Notes under the pieces: generated by a model | What the model was told of the DNA's origin: nothing | What the model saw: only the letters and a program-made list of their open reading frames with translations | Databases searched by the model: none | Position numbers and translations under genes: made by a program | Assembly: GCF_006874475.1 (NCBI RefSeq) | Contig: NZ_VIRM01000012.1 | Span: 1 to 64,000, forward strand | Direction: 5' to 3' | Origin: Microbispora hainanensis | GTDB taxonomy: Bacteria > Actinomycetota > Actinomycetes > Streptosporangiales > Streptosporangiaceae | Length of the DNA stretch: 64,000 nt | Shown here: positions 1 through 8,217 of the stretch, in pieces | How the letters are laid out: each line of letters starts with the position of its first letter | How positions within the stretch are numbered: the first letter of the stretch is position 1

Positions 1-49
1 TGAACGGTCCGTGGCTGCCGGTTGCCGCGGGGCCCCTGCGATCCTCGCC

Positions 50-945
50 TCATCCGCGCCTGCCGGGCATCGAGGACAGGACGGCTTCGGCGAACTCCTG
101 GTGGCTCACGATCGGGGTGGCCCCGTAGCGTCCGGAGAGGTAGCGCCGGCCGATCGCCTCTTCCTTCCGCGGTCCGAGATCCGACAGCGGATACAGGCGA
201 GTGCTGCCGTCGGCGAGTTTCTCCGTGAACCAGATCTGGTCCCGCCCGAGCGCGCGATCGTCGGATGTCCCGCCGAGGAGCGTGGCGTCGTGCGAACTGA
301 AGATCAGCTGTCCGCCGAGCGGATTGGACTCGGGATCCTGGAAGAGGCCGATCAATCGGCGTGACGAGTGTCGGGTGCAGGCTCGCATCCAGTTCATCCG
401 CGAGCAGGACCGCTCCCCTTTGCAGCGCAGAGACGGTGGGGCCGATCAGTCCCAGCCAGACAAGGGTGCCGAGTGACTCCTCCTGCACGTCGAAATCGAC
501 ATCCTCGTCCGAGCCGGCATGGCTGAGGACCAGACCCATTTCCGTCAGGTCGATCTCGAATGTTCCGTCCGCGTCATCCTCCCGTCCGGCGAGGATTTTG
601 ACGGCCCGGCGAACACGGTCCACGACCGCGGGATCGAGCGGCCGGATCCGGGCGTCCGCGATGCCGACATCAGCGGCCTTGATCAATGCGAGAACCTGCT
701 CGCGGCTGTCGTCATTGCGCAGGAGATGAGTGGTGTAGGCCCACCGTATCTGCCGGCTGGATGCTTCGGCGAGGAGCAGATTCCTTTCGAACCACTGGAA
801 AAGAGGAAGCAGGTCGGGGTGTCCTGCGGCAGCGGCCGCCGAGAGAAAAAGCGAGTTGGGTCGAGTGATTTTTTCGACGGCCCGGCCGACGGCGCGGTTG
901 CTTGATCCCAGCTCTATGGGCTTGCCCGCGAACTGAGACCGAGTC
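50..945 (-). pseudogene. AAA-family ATPase remnant (5'-truncated and frameshifted)
   Basis: Reading the minus strand, an open frame from about 945 to 357 ends in a Walker-B-like motif and signature (LLADELDASLHPTLVT). The protein then continues in another frame from about 357 to the stop at 50 with LIGLFQDPESNPLGG, the SSHD switch motif and a typical C-terminus (RYLSGRYGATPIV). Together these match the C-terminal half of the AAA_15/AAA_21 ATP-binding proteins, usually about 400 residues. The N-terminal part with the Walker A loop is absent: a stop lies just upstream near 948 and no start codon with a ribosome site is visible. The frame change near 355-362 fits one extra base. The loss of the N-terminus makes decay more likely than a simple sequencing error. 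Confidence 0.75.
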
Positions 946-1009
946 GCTCAACGTGGCTGTGGTGCCCCGGCCCTCCCGCTGATCCGTACGCGAGGGCCGG
1001 GCGGGGTGG

Positions 1010-1375
1010 TCAGCTCTCGATGAACTGGTGGTCGGTCCTGATCCGGCCGTCCTCGCCGAGTATGAGGAAGTCGAACCCGACCGAGTCCACCTCGCCGGAG
1101 GCCGTACGCACCATCTCCCAGGTGAAGCGGACCGCGCCGTGGTGCCCGTTGGCGTTCTCCACGGCCCGGAAGACGTACGTGCCCGGAGCCACCCACTTGT
1201 CGTACGACGTGGCGATGCGCACCTCCAGCTCCGCGTGGCCGTGGGCCTCCAGCGACGGGGTGTAGTGGGCGGCGTCGGGGGCGAACAGCCGGGCGATCGA
1301 CTCGCGGCGTGCGGTGGCGTCGGGCTCGTTCCACACCGCGACGTAGCGGCGGGCCAGGTCGTTGAGGTCGTTCAT
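1010..1375 (-). CDS. SnoaL/NTF2-like protein
   Basis: 121 residues starting at ATG 1375 behind GGAGGAG. The sequence opens with a helix (LARRYVAVWNEPDATARR), then LFAPDAAHYTPSLEAHGHAEL and a run of beta strands ending DGRIRTDHQFIES. That is the cone-shaped SnoaL-like NTF2 fold used by polyketide cyclases, isomerases and many proteins of unknown substrate. It lies just downstream of a small membrane protein on the same strand, and both are divergent from a TetR regulator, which probably controls them. The substrate cannot be read from the sequence. Confidence 0.75.
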   Translation of the reverse strand: MNDLNDLARRYVAVWNEPDATARRESIARLFAPDAAHYTPSLEAHGHAELEVRIATSYDKWVAPGTYVFRAVENANGHHGAVRFTWEMVRTASGEVDSVGFDFLILGEDGRIRTDHQFIES

Positions 1376-1394
1376 GGTTCTCCTCCGATGACGG

Positions 1395-1604
1395 TCAGGC
1401 TGCGGCTCTGGCACGCGGCAGCCACTGGACGAGAGCGGCGATGGCCAGGGTGATGACGATGAGGTAGGCGAGCCCGTGCTGGAACGCGACGGTGACGCCG
1501 CCGGACAGGGCGCTGTAGAAGACGATGCCGATGATGCCCTCCAATGTGGATAGAACGATCGGTATACGCCGCCCAATTAGATAGACCGGTTGATCTACTG
1601 TCAA
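1395..1604 (-). CDS. small two-helix membrane protein (possibly 5'-truncated)
   Basis: 69 residues with two hydrophobic segments: about residues 14-35 (IPIVLSTLEGIIGIVFYSAL) and 42-61 (AYLIVITLAIAALVQWL). The tail is basic (PRARAAA). The family was not recognised. The assumed ATG at 1604 lies upstream of, and the reading frame runs through, the palindrome at 1579-1596, so either the true start is further in or the palindrome overlaps the transcript. It precedes the SnoaL-like gene by about 20 bases and probably shares its transcript. It could be the leftover end of a larger membrane protein. Confidence 0.4.
   Translation of the reverse strand: MTVDQPVYLIGRRIPIVLSTLEGIIGIVFYSALSGGVTVAFQHGLAYLIVITLAIAALVQWLPRARAAA
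1579..1596. promoter_or_regulatory. palindromic operator between TetR gene and SnoaL unit
   Basis: AGATAGACCGGTTGATCT is an imperfect 18-bp palindrome: AGAT..ACCGGT..ATCT matches its own complement except at the two AG/TG positions. It sits 28 bases before the GTG of the TetR-family gene and at the 5' end of the divergent unit. This is the usual place for an autoregulatory TetR operator. Confidence 0.5.
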
Positions 1605-1624
1605 GTGCGTGCCAGAATCGTCAC

Positions 1625-2182
1625 GTGACGACGAGACCCGGTCCCCGCCAGCGGCTGCTCGACGCCGCCAGGGAGCTCACCTACAGCCAGGGCGTGCAGG
1701 TGGGCGTCGACGCGATCCTCAAGCAGGCGGACGTCGCGAGACGCTCGCTCTATCAGCACTTCGGCGGCAAGGACGGCCTCGTGGCCGAGGTGCTGCGCAG
1801 TGACGGCGGGCTGGACCGCTACCACCAGGTCATGGACGCGGCGGGGGACGATCCGCGCGATCGGGTGCTGGCCGTGTTCGACGAGCTCGACGTGATCACC
1901 TCACAGCCGGCCTTCCGCGGATGCCGTTACACCGCGGCCGAGCTCGCGCTCACCGACCCCGCGCATCCGGCGCACGGGGAGGTGCGGTCCTTCAAGGAGG
2001 GTCTGCACCGGTTGATGGCGGCGGAGCTGACCCGCCATGGGCATCCCGCTCCCGACGCGGGCGCCGACCAGCTCCTCGTGCTCATCGACGGCGTGCTCGC
2101 CCACGCCGTCACCCGGCCCGCCGCCCGTCCGGCCCTGGCCGCGCGGGCGCTAGCGGAGGCCGTACTCGCCGCGTCGAGATGA
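1625..2182 (+). CDS. TetR/AcrR-family transcriptional regulator
   Basis: 185 residues. The N-terminal DNA-binding domain is typical of TetR: RQRLLDAARELTYSQG, then the helix-turn-helix VDAILKQADVARRSLYQHFGGKDGL (about residues 25-50). The C-terminal ligand-binding domain is helical and divergent, so the ligand is unknown. The GTG at 1625 puts the N-terminus 8 residues before the first conserved helix. An ATG-like upstream extension would run through the palindromic operator and is unlikely. It is divergent from the small membrane protein and SnoaL genes, which it probably represses. Confidence 0.85.
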   Translation: MTTRPGPRQRLLDAARELTYSQGVQVGVDAILKQADVARRSLYQHFGGKDGLVAEVLRSDGGLDRYHQVMDAAGDDPRDRVLAVFDELDVITSQPAFRGCRYTAAELALTDPAHPAHGEVRSFKEGLHRLMAAELTRHGHPAPDAGADQLLVLIDGVLAHAVTRPAARPALAARALAEAVLAASR

Positions 2183-2292
2183 TTGGCCTTGCCCAAATTT
2201 GACTGTTTCGGTCATCTCCTGGTTGATGATCCGCAAGGATGATCGCCAGGACGCCGCCCGGACCGAGGGCGGCGGTTGGGAAAGGACAACGT

Positions 2293-2775
2293 ATGCGCAG
2301 GTCTGCGGGTACGGTCGTCGTCGCTGCGGCGCTGGCCGTCGGAGGGCTCGTCGCCAACCCGGCATACGCGATCTCGGCCGGCTACACCCCCGAGGGGGTG
2401 TGCGGCTCCGGCTTCGGCCGGGTCTCCACCGACGGCAGCCGGGCGGTGAAGACCCCTTCCGGGCGGGTCTTCGGGCGCGTCTACCTGCTCTACAACCGCA
2501 AGACCGGGCAGAACTGCGTCGTCACCATCAAGTCGTCGTACGCCGGCACGGCCACCCGGACGTCCGCGACGCTGGTGACGCAGGTCAGGCGCCACCGCGA
2601 CGAGCCGGTGACCACGGCACGCAAGAGCGACAGCGGGAAGTACAAGTACTACGCCGGTCCGGTCAAGCTCTACGCCAAGGGCCTGTGCGTCAAATACTCC
2701 GGCACGATCGCCGACACGCGCATCAACGGCGAGGTCGCGAGCGGCGGTCGCAGCGGGTGGGGCAACTGCCGCTGA
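2293..2775 (+). CDS. SapA-like (spore-associated) secreted protein
   Basis: 160 residues starting at ATG 2293 after GGGAAAGGA. Residues 1-26 form a signal peptide (MRRSAGTVVVAAALAVGGL then ANPAYA). The mature part has GVCGSGFGRV, VYLLYNRKTGQNCVVTIKS, GKYKYYAGPVKLYAKGLCV and a terminal Cys. This pattern, with four cysteines (probably two disulphides), matches secreted proteins annotated as spore-associated protein A in Streptomyces and relatives. It is a monocistronic gene followed by a strong terminator. The biochemical role is not established. Confidence 0.7.
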   Translation: MRRSAGTVVVAAALAVGGLVANPAYAISAGYTPEGVCGSGFGRVSTDGSRAVKTPSGRVFGRVYLLYNRKTGQNCVVTIKSSYAGTATRTSATLVTQVRRHRDEPVTTARKSDSGKYKYYAGPVKLYAKGLCVKYSGTIADTRINGEVASGGRSGWGNCR

Positions 2776-2803
2776 TTCCGGACGTCCGCACCACGGCTCG
2801 GTA

Positions 2804-2831
2804 GGGCCGCCCGGCCTGCGCCGGGCGGCCC
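2804..2831 (+). terminator. strong intrinsic hairpin after the SapA-like gene
   Basis: A perfect 12-bp stem (GGGCCGCCCGGC against GCCGGGCGGCCC) with a CTGC loop, 28 bases past the stop codon. There is no U-tract beyond TTCC, as is common for actinobacterial terminators. Confidence 0.8.
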
Positions 2832-3041
2832 CTTCCGCGGGCGGCCCGCCGCGGGTGGCATTCGGGCCGGCCGTAAATGATTGGCGGGCCGGACGGCAGG
2901 TCCGATAGAACAGGCGGACCTTCGATGACGAGAGGAGGGACGAGCCGATGTACACCGAAAACGTCGTGCCGGTTCCTTCCCGGGGTATGGCCGGACGCTG
3001 ACCCCTGGGCGCGAGCGGCACACCTCACCCGAGGAAGTGCA

Positions 3042-4001
3042 GTGAACCCCGACAACCTGATCATTCGCCCCATCGCGGGGCGTTCGGAACTCGACCTTTT
3101 CCGCCGTCTGCCCTACGTACTGAACGACGAGCTGGACGACGACCTCGCCGCCGGCCGGCGGCGGCCCGAGTGGATGTGGATGGCGTTGCGCGGCGACCAC
3201 CTCGTCGCACGGCTGTCCTGGTGGGCCCCGCGTGCGGGCGAGCCGCCGGAGCTGTTGGACATCCTCGACCTCGACGACGCCACGCCCGCACCGGCGAGCA
3301 TCGACGCCGGGGTCCGGCTGTTCGAGACCGCGAGCGCCGCGGTGCTGCCGGCCGGGGTACGCCCGCCGGAGCACAACGCGTTCGTCCCCGCGCGGTGGCG
3401 CGACGACGCGGGGGCGAGGCGGGCCGTCGAGGGCCGCATCGCCGTACTGGAGCGGACCGGCGCCCGGCCGCTCGTCGAACGGCTGCGGCTGGAGTGGCGT
3501 CCGGGCACGCCCATCGCACCGCCGAGCGGGCGACTGGCCTTCCGTCCCGTGGCCGGCAGGGAGGAACTGGTCGCGCTGATGACCCTCGTCCTCGACGGCA
3601 CGCTCGACGCCCACAGCCGCGCCGACCTCGCCCGCATGCCCGCCGAGCAGGCCGCGGCCCAGCACTGCGACGACGAGCTCGCCCACTATCCGAGCCCACG
3701 GGAATGGTGGCGGATCGGCACATCGCCCGAGGGCGAACCCGTGGGATTCGTCATCCCGGCGCGCAACTCCTACAACGCGATGATCGCGTACATCGGGGTC
3801 GTGCCCGCGCACCGTGGCAAGGGCTACATCGACGACCTGCTGGCCGAGGGGACGCGGATCCTCGCCGGGCAGGACGTCCCGCGTGTCCGCGCCGCCACGG
3901 ATGTCGGGAACGTCCCGATGGCTCAGGCGTTCCTCCGTGCCGGATACGAGATCATCGGGCGGCGCATCGACATGACCTGGAGCGAAGGCGAGCCCGAGTA
4001 G
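3042..4001 (+). CDS. GNAT-family N-acetyltransferase
   Basis: 319 residues. GTG 3042 is chosen because GAGGAAG lies 7 bases upstream; longer upstream starts lack one. The N-terminal 170 residues look like a degenerate GNAT fold. The C-terminal domain carries the acetyl-CoA loop in IAYIGVVPAHRGKGYIDDLL (about residues 246-265) and NVPMAQAFLRAGYEIIGRR, the classical end of GNAT domains. This two-domain layout is common in actinobacterial acetyltransferases of unknown substrate. It is followed by a hairpin terminator. Confidence 0.85.
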   Translation: MNPDNLIIRPIAGRSELDLFRRLPYVLNDELDDDLAAGRRRPEWMWMALRGDHLVARLSWWAPRAGEPPELLDILDLDDATPAPASIDAGVRLFETASAAVLPAGVRPPEHNAFVPARWRDDAGARRAVEGRIAVLERTGARPLVERLRLEWRPGTPIAPPSGRLAFRPVAGREELVALMTLVLDGTLDAHSRADLARMPAEQAAAQHCDDELAHYPSPREWWRIGTSPEGEPVGFVIPARNSYNAMIAYIGVVPAHRGKGYIDDLLAEGTRILAGQDVPRVRAATDVGNVPMAQAFLRAGYEIIGRRIDMTWSEGEPE

Positions 4002-4008
4002 TTTCACC

Positions 4009-4038
4009 CCCCGGACCCGGTGCTCGCCGGGCCCGGGG
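4009..4038 (+). terminator. hairpin terminator after the GNAT gene
   Basis: CCCCGGACCCGG pairs with CCGGGCCCGGGG (one A-C mismatch) around a TGCTCG loop, starting 7 bases after the stop codon. Confidence 0.7.
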
Positions 4039-4217
4039 GACCTCCTTCGCGGAACCCGAGGTCGCCCGGCGGGGGGCCGGGGTCGGCGGCGCCGTACGCG
4101 TTGCCCAAGGACCTGACCGCCGGTCAATGGGCGTCCCTCTGGCGGGAAGCGGCGCGGAACCGGCGGCCGGGCCTGTGATGATGTCCTTTTCGCCACATTG
4201 TGGACGAAAGGAATCAC

Positions 4218-4670
4218 GTGAACGATCTGGTCGCCCGGCTGTGGCGGAGCATCGGCGGCTCGGTGCAGTGGCGGCTGCTGTGGATTTCGCAGGCGAAGTT
4301 CATGGTCGGCGTGACGGGGATCGTTCGCGACGGAGACGGGCGGGTTCTGTTGCTCCGGCACCGGTTGTGGCCGGAAGGCCGTCAATGGGGGTTGCCCACC
4401 GGCAGCGCCAAGAAGAGGGAGACGTTCCAGGACACGGTCGTCCGGGAGGTGCGCGAAGAGACCGGTCTGACGGTGCGCGTCGGCGAGCTCGTCCAGCTCA
4501 GGAGCGGCTACCGGCTGCGGGTCGAGGTGGCGTACGAGGCCGAGTTCGTGGGCGGCGCGATGAAGCTCGACCCCAGGGAGATCCTGGAGGCCCGGTGGTG
4601 CACGCCCGACGACCTGCCGGAGGGGACGTTGGAGGCCCATCGGCTCCTGATCTTGGGCAGGGCCGTTTAG
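4218..4670 (+). CDS. Nudix hydrolase
   Basis: 150 residues from GTG 4218, preceded by GAAAGGA; an in-frame ATG at 4200 has no ribosome site. The Nudix box is complete: G-x5-E-x7-REVREE-x-GL, from GSAKKRETF to REVREETGL at about residues 63-85. It follows the strand FMVGVTGIVRDGDGRVLLLRH. Such enzymes cleave nucleoside diphosphates linked to another moiety using Mg2+ bound by the REVREE glutamates. The substrate is not deducible. It stands alone, with about 250 bases of non-coding DNA downstream. Confidence 0.9.
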   Translation: MNDLVARLWRSIGGSVQWRLLWISQAKFMVGVTGIVRDGDGRVLLLRHRLWPEGRQWGLPTGSAKKRETFQDTVVREVREETGLTVRVGELVQLRSGYRLRVEVAYEAEFVGGAMKLDPREILEARWCTPDDLPEGTLEAHRLLILGRAV

Positions 4671-4714
4671 AGGGCCGGTCGGAGGGTCGCCGCACAGGTC
4701 GTCGACCCGTGACC

Positions 4715-4723
4715 TGTGGACAA
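4715..4723 (-). promoter_or_regulatory. DnaA-box-like site (TTGTCCACA)
   Basis: The minus strand reads TTGTCCACA, the actinobacterial DnaA box consensus, in the non-coding gap after the Nudix gene. A second, one-mismatch copy faces it 40 bases away. No dnaA, dnaN or gyrB gene is nearby, so this is not the chromosomal origin. It could be a titration site or chance. Confidence 0.35.
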
Positions 4724-4763
4724 GGGCGGCGTGGCACGGAGATTCGCCCGTTCTGCTCGCCGG

Positions 4764-4772
4764 CTGTCCACA
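4764..4772 (+). promoter_or_regulatory. DnaA-box-like site, one mismatch (CTGTCCACA)
   Basis: CTGTCCACA differs from TTGTCCACA at the first base and lies in opposite orientation to the copy at 4715-4723, in the same 256-base gap. Confidence 0.25.
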
Positions 4773-4926
4773 GAATGGCGTTCTGTCGGCCCGGACGACG
4801 GTGGATTCGCGCAGGCTGTGGCTCTGCGGTAGTGCGGGGAGCGGCAGGCGCGGAGCCGCCTGCTCCTGCGGCACTTCCCGCGGCCGCTTCGGCGGTTGAA
4901 ATGCAGCACGTCGCGGAGGAGGAGCC

Positions 4927-5844
4927 ATGCGAATCACCTATCCCGTGCCCGCGCAGACCTCGTCGGTCTTCGTCGTCGTCACGGACCGCACGCCGACCGA
5001 TCTCTCGTCGATCGTCCCCTGGCGGATGGGGCCGTCCCACCGGCGCGCCGCCAGGGACGCGCTCGGCACGCCACGGCTGAGGCTGGAGGCGTTCCGGTCG
5101 ACGCGCTCCCCATGGCGGCGCATGGACCTGAGCGCCGAGGACCTCAAACGGGTGAGACGGGCCCGCCACCACGTGGTGGTGACGAGCAACGCTCCCGTCG
5201 AGGAACAACCCGAGGCCGCCCAGGTCGCCCGGGCGGCAGCGCGCGGAATCGCGGAGGTTTATCACGGCGTGTTGTACGACCCGCTCACCGGAGCGGCCGT
5301 CTACCACTGCGCCGAGTGCCCGGGGGAACGGCGCGACTTCGACCTCGGCGACGACTGGCTGGGCTGGAGAGTGTCGTGCGCCGACGAGGAGCACGCCTGT
5401 GCCCTCGGCCTTGGCGCTGCCGCAGCCGTGGGAGCCGATGCCGGCGAGGGCTGTTCGTGCCTCGTCACGACCTCACGCGGCCTGCGGCGTTTCGGTCTGC
5501 CGGAGATCGCGTTGACCGGCCTCGCCTGCGCGCACAGCCTGTGCGCGGCAACCGTCCTGCGGGCCGTGGCCGACTCGTTGCTCGCGGATCACTTCGCCTG
5601 GCTGTCCTCGGGCTCCCGGCGGCAGACCGAAACGCCGCCGCTCTGCCGTGCAGTCTCCCGCCGCCTCCGGGTGGCGGGCATCGACTACGCCGTGCTGTCC
5701 AGCGGAGCGGACGAGGAGGGCGCGCTGCTGCGCGTGCGCCTCACGCCGGCCGCCGCCGCGCGTTCGTGCCTCAAGCTCGGCCTGCCGGGCGGTCACGGCG
5801 GGAACCCCCACCCGCACCACACCCCCGGCCTGCTGGTCGCCTGA
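4927..5844 (+). CDS. uncharacterised cytoplasmic protein
   Basis: 305 residues starting at ATG 4927 after GGAGGAGGAG. It has no signal peptide or membrane segment. Visible traits are a conserved-looking block HHVVVTSNAPVEEQPEAAQV followed by ARGIAEVYHGVLYDPLTG (residues about 78-120), a cluster of cysteines (YHCAECPGE, SCADEEHAC, EGCSC, ACAHSLCAA) and a His/Pro-rich C-terminus. The family was not recognised. The cysteine spacing is irregular and does not form a standard zinc finger. Confidence 0.65.
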   Translation: MRITYPVPAQTSSVFVVVTDRTPTDLSSIVPWRMGPSHRRAARDALGTPRLRLEAFRSTRSPWRRMDLSAEDLKRVRRARHHVVVTSNAPVEEQPEAAQVARAAARGIAEVYHGVLYDPLTGAAVYHCAECPGERRDFDLGDDWLGWRVSCADEEHACALGLGAAAAVGADAGEGCSCLVTTSRGLRRFGLPEIALTGLACAHSLCAATVLRAVADSLLADHFAWLSSGSRRQTETPPLCRAVSRRLRVAGIDYAVLSSGADEEGALLRVRLTPAAAARSCLKLGLPGGHGGNPHPHHTPGLLVA

Positions 5845-6021
5845 ACCGCCCCTCCGGGCGGCGTGCCGGAGCGGGGCGCGGTGTGCGGCGCACACGTGAG
5901 GCGTGCGGCGCACGAGCCGGGGGAGGACGCAGGATCGCCGGCACGATCGGGCTGGTCCCCTGGCCAGGTGATCAGGCGGCGGCGCGGGAACGTTTGGACC
6001 TCTATCGGACGTCTGTGAGGT

Positions 6022-6966
6022 GTGACCCTTTTCGCTGCCATCGATGACGAGATCCGGGACGCGCGGGACCGCGCCAGACGCCGCGACCAGCTCACCCGGC
6101 AGCGTGCCACTCTCCTGACGCAGATCGAGGAGGTTCGTGGCATGCTCGCGGAGTTGGAGCAGCAGCTCGCCAAGGAGGACCGCGACGTCGCCAAGCTGGA
6201 ACAGGGCGGCTTCACCGCCTTCCTGGCGGGACTCACTGGCGACAAGGAGGAACGCCTGGCACGGGAACGGGCCGAGGCGGCGGCGGTCCGCCAGCGGGTC
6301 ACCGGCCAGCGCACCCGGCTCGAGTGGCTCACGGGCGATTTGCGGACCACCGACCAGGCCCTCGCGGAGCTGGGCAACCCGCATCAGGAGCTGGAGGTGC
6401 TGCTCGCCCGCAAGGAACGGATGCTGGTCGAGTCGGGGGACCCGCGCGGGCGGGAGCTGGCCGACATCGCCGCCCGGCTGGCGAACCTCGGCGCCGACCT
6501 GCGCGAGCACCAGGAGGCGCAGCAGGCCGGAGCCGCCGCGGGCCAGGCGGTCGGCTACGTCCTGCGGCACTTGGGCGGCGCTCGCGGCGCCTCGACCTGG
6601 GACATGTTCAGCAGCGGCGGCGGCTTCGCCGACATGGTCGAGCATGGGCACCTGCGCCAGGCCGACGAGGCGGCCTGGCACGCGCAGGGTGCGCTCGACC
6701 GGTTCTCCCGCGAGCTGGCCGACATCGGCGTCGCCGCCGCGCCCCAGTTGCCGAAGGTGGACACCCGCTGGTTCGCCGACGTCTTCTTCGACAACATCAT
6801 CACCGACGCCATCAAGCACCAGCGCATCACCCGTACGGCGGAGGCCGTCCGCGAGGTGGCCGAGTGGGTGGGGGCGATGGTCAACCAGGTGTCCGCCCGC
6901 TGCGGGGAGCTCACCCGCCAGCAGGAATCCCTCGCCCGGCGGCGCGAGGAGCTCCTGAGCTCCTGA
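6022..6966 (+). CDS. coiled-coil protein of unknown function
   Basis: 314 residues from GTG 6022. Residues about 5-175 are almost continuous charged heptad-like coiled coil (RDQLTRQRATLLTQIEEV, MLAELEQQLAKEDRDVAKLE). A Gly/Ala-rich hinge follows (QQAGAAAGQAVGYVL), then a second helical domain with FADVFFDNIITDAIKHQRI. There is no signal peptide or transmembrane segment. The form suggests a structural or scaffolding protein. The family was not recognised, and the neighbours give no hint of partner. Confidence 0.65.
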   Translation: MTLFAAIDDEIRDARDRARRRDQLTRQRATLLTQIEEVRGMLAELEQQLAKEDRDVAKLEQGGFTAFLAGLTGDKEERLARERAEAAAVRQRVTGQRTRLEWLTGDLRTTDQALAELGNPHQELEVLLARKERMLVESGDPRGRELADIAARLANLGADLREHQEAQQAGAAAGQAVGYVLRHLGGARGASTWDMFSSGGGFADMVEHGHLRQADEAAWHAQGALDRFSRELADIGVAAAPQLPKVDTRWFADVFFDNIITDAIKHQRITRTAEAVREVAEWVGAMVNQVSARCGELTRQQESLARRREELLSS

Positions 6967-7204
6967 CCTGTCCCGCCCGGCCCGGCCAGCCGGAGAAGCC
7001 GTCGGCGGACGCGCGTCCTCAGGCGGCGTGCGGCGTTCGTCCCTTGGCCGTGGTCAGGGAGTGCGCGTCTCTGGCTGCGCCATGGGATAGCGCCTTGGCC
7101 GGCCCGTGCGGTCCGCGCCTTGGCCGGTGCTGTGGGGTTCGCATCCCGGGCCGACCCTGTGTGGCGCCCACCGTGGGCGGACTCGTGGTCCGAGCGGCCG
7201 CGTC

Positions 7205-8131
7205 TCATATCAAGTAGTCCGCTGATCGGGCGAGGTCGGCGAGCACCGCGAGGGTGCGTTCCTGCTGGTGCGCGTCACCGTAGGGCGACGCGGCGAACTC
7301 GGTGACACCCGCTTCGGCGAGTCGCCGGATCTGGCGCACCACCGCCTGTTCGTCACCGACGATCACGACGTCTTCCGGGCCATCCGCACCCTCCCGGTCG
7401 AGCACGGCCCGATATTCGGGCACGTGGCCCGCCAGCCCGAACTCCGCGGCGATGCGCCGCCGTACGCCCTCCTCGTCCTCCGTCACGCAGACGATCAGCT
7501 CCGCGACGACGCGGGGGGAGGGACGCCCGGCGGCATGGGCGGCCCGCGTGACCGCCGGGACTATGTGGCCGGCCAGGGTGCGAGGGCCGGTCATCCAGGT
7601 CACCACGCCGTCCGCGCGCTCGCCCGCCAGGCGCAGCATGGCCGGGCCGAGCGCGGCCAGCAGCACGGGCGGCGGCGTGGCGCCGGGAACGTGCACCGTG
7701 CTCTCGACGGTGTACATCTCGCCGTGGTGGCTCACGTGCTCGCCTCTGAGCAGGGGACGGAGCACCGACAGGTATTCGCGCATCCGGGCGACGGGCCGCT
7801 CGGCGGACAGTCCGAACATCGTCCCCGTCATCATCGCGATCCCGGCACCGATGCCGAGGGTGAGCCGGTTCCCGGTCGCCGCCTGGACGCTCAGGGCCTG
7901 ACTCGCCAGCACCAGTGGATGACGTGCGGGCACCGGCACCACGGACGAGCCCAGCGCGATGCCCGGCACCTGGGCGCCGGCCATCGCCAGCGCGGTCAGC
8001 GCGTCCCATCCGAGCGCCTGGGCGGTCCAGGCGGTGGCGAGACCGGCGTCCGCCGCCGCACGCACCTGGCAGGTGAACTGTTCGGCCGTCACGGCTCCCC
8101 GCACCTCACCGACGAGAACACCGATCCTCAT
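7205..8131 (-). CDS. LLM-class (F420- or flavin-dependent) oxidoreductase
   Basis: 308 residues. ATG 8131 is chosen over an ATG 18 bases upstream because GAGGGG lies just before it. It shows the luciferase-like fold: MRIGVLVGEV, GLATAWTAQALGWDALTALA, the nonprolyl-cis region ALGSSVVPVPARHPLVLASQA, TLGIGAG, and a C-terminal FAASPYGD. The pattern is that of the F420-dependent LLM subgroup common in actinobacteria, which reduces or oxidises small molecules with F420 or FMN. It is divergent from a TetR gene, with two palindromic operators between, so it is probably induced by the regulator's ligand. Confidence 0.85.
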   Translation of the reverse strand: MRIGVLVGEVRGAVTAEQFTCQVRAAADAGLATAWTAQALGWDALTALAMAGAQVPGIALGSSVVPVPARHPLVLASQALSVQAATGNRLTLGIGAGIAMMTGTMFGLSAERPVARMREYLSVLRPLLRGEHVSHHGEMYTVESTVHVPGATPPPVLLAALGPAMLRLAGERADGVVTWMTGPRTLAGHIVPAVTRAAHAAGRPSPRVVAELIVCVTEDEEGVRRRIAAEFGLAGHVPEYRAVLDREGADGPEDVVIVGDEQAVVRQIRRLAEAGVTEFAASPYGDAHQQERTLAVLADLARSADYLI

Positions 8132-8157
8132 CGAACCCCTCATCTCCACGAGCTCAA

Positions 8158-8174
8158 CCGGAGAGGCTCTCCGG
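8158..8174. promoter_or_regulatory. operator 1 of the TetR/LLM divergent promoter
   Basis: CCGGAGAGGCTCTCCGG is a perfect 17-bp palindrome (CCGGAGAG-G-CTCTCCGG), 27 bases before the LLM start codon. A related palindrome follows 18 bases later. Confidence 0.7.
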
Positions 8175-8192
8175 TTTAAGTGCGGTTAGAAT

Positions 8193-8210
8193 ACGGAGAA
8201 CCTCTCCGGA
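8193..8210. promoter_or_regulatory. operator 2 of the TetR/LLM divergent promoter
   Basis: ACGGAGAACCTCTCCGGA contains CGGAGA-N3-TCTCCG, sharing the GGAGA/TCTCC half-sites with the palindrome at 8158-8174. It lies directly before the TetR gene, which suggests autoregulation. Confidence 0.65.
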
Positions 8211-8217
8211 TGGCAAT

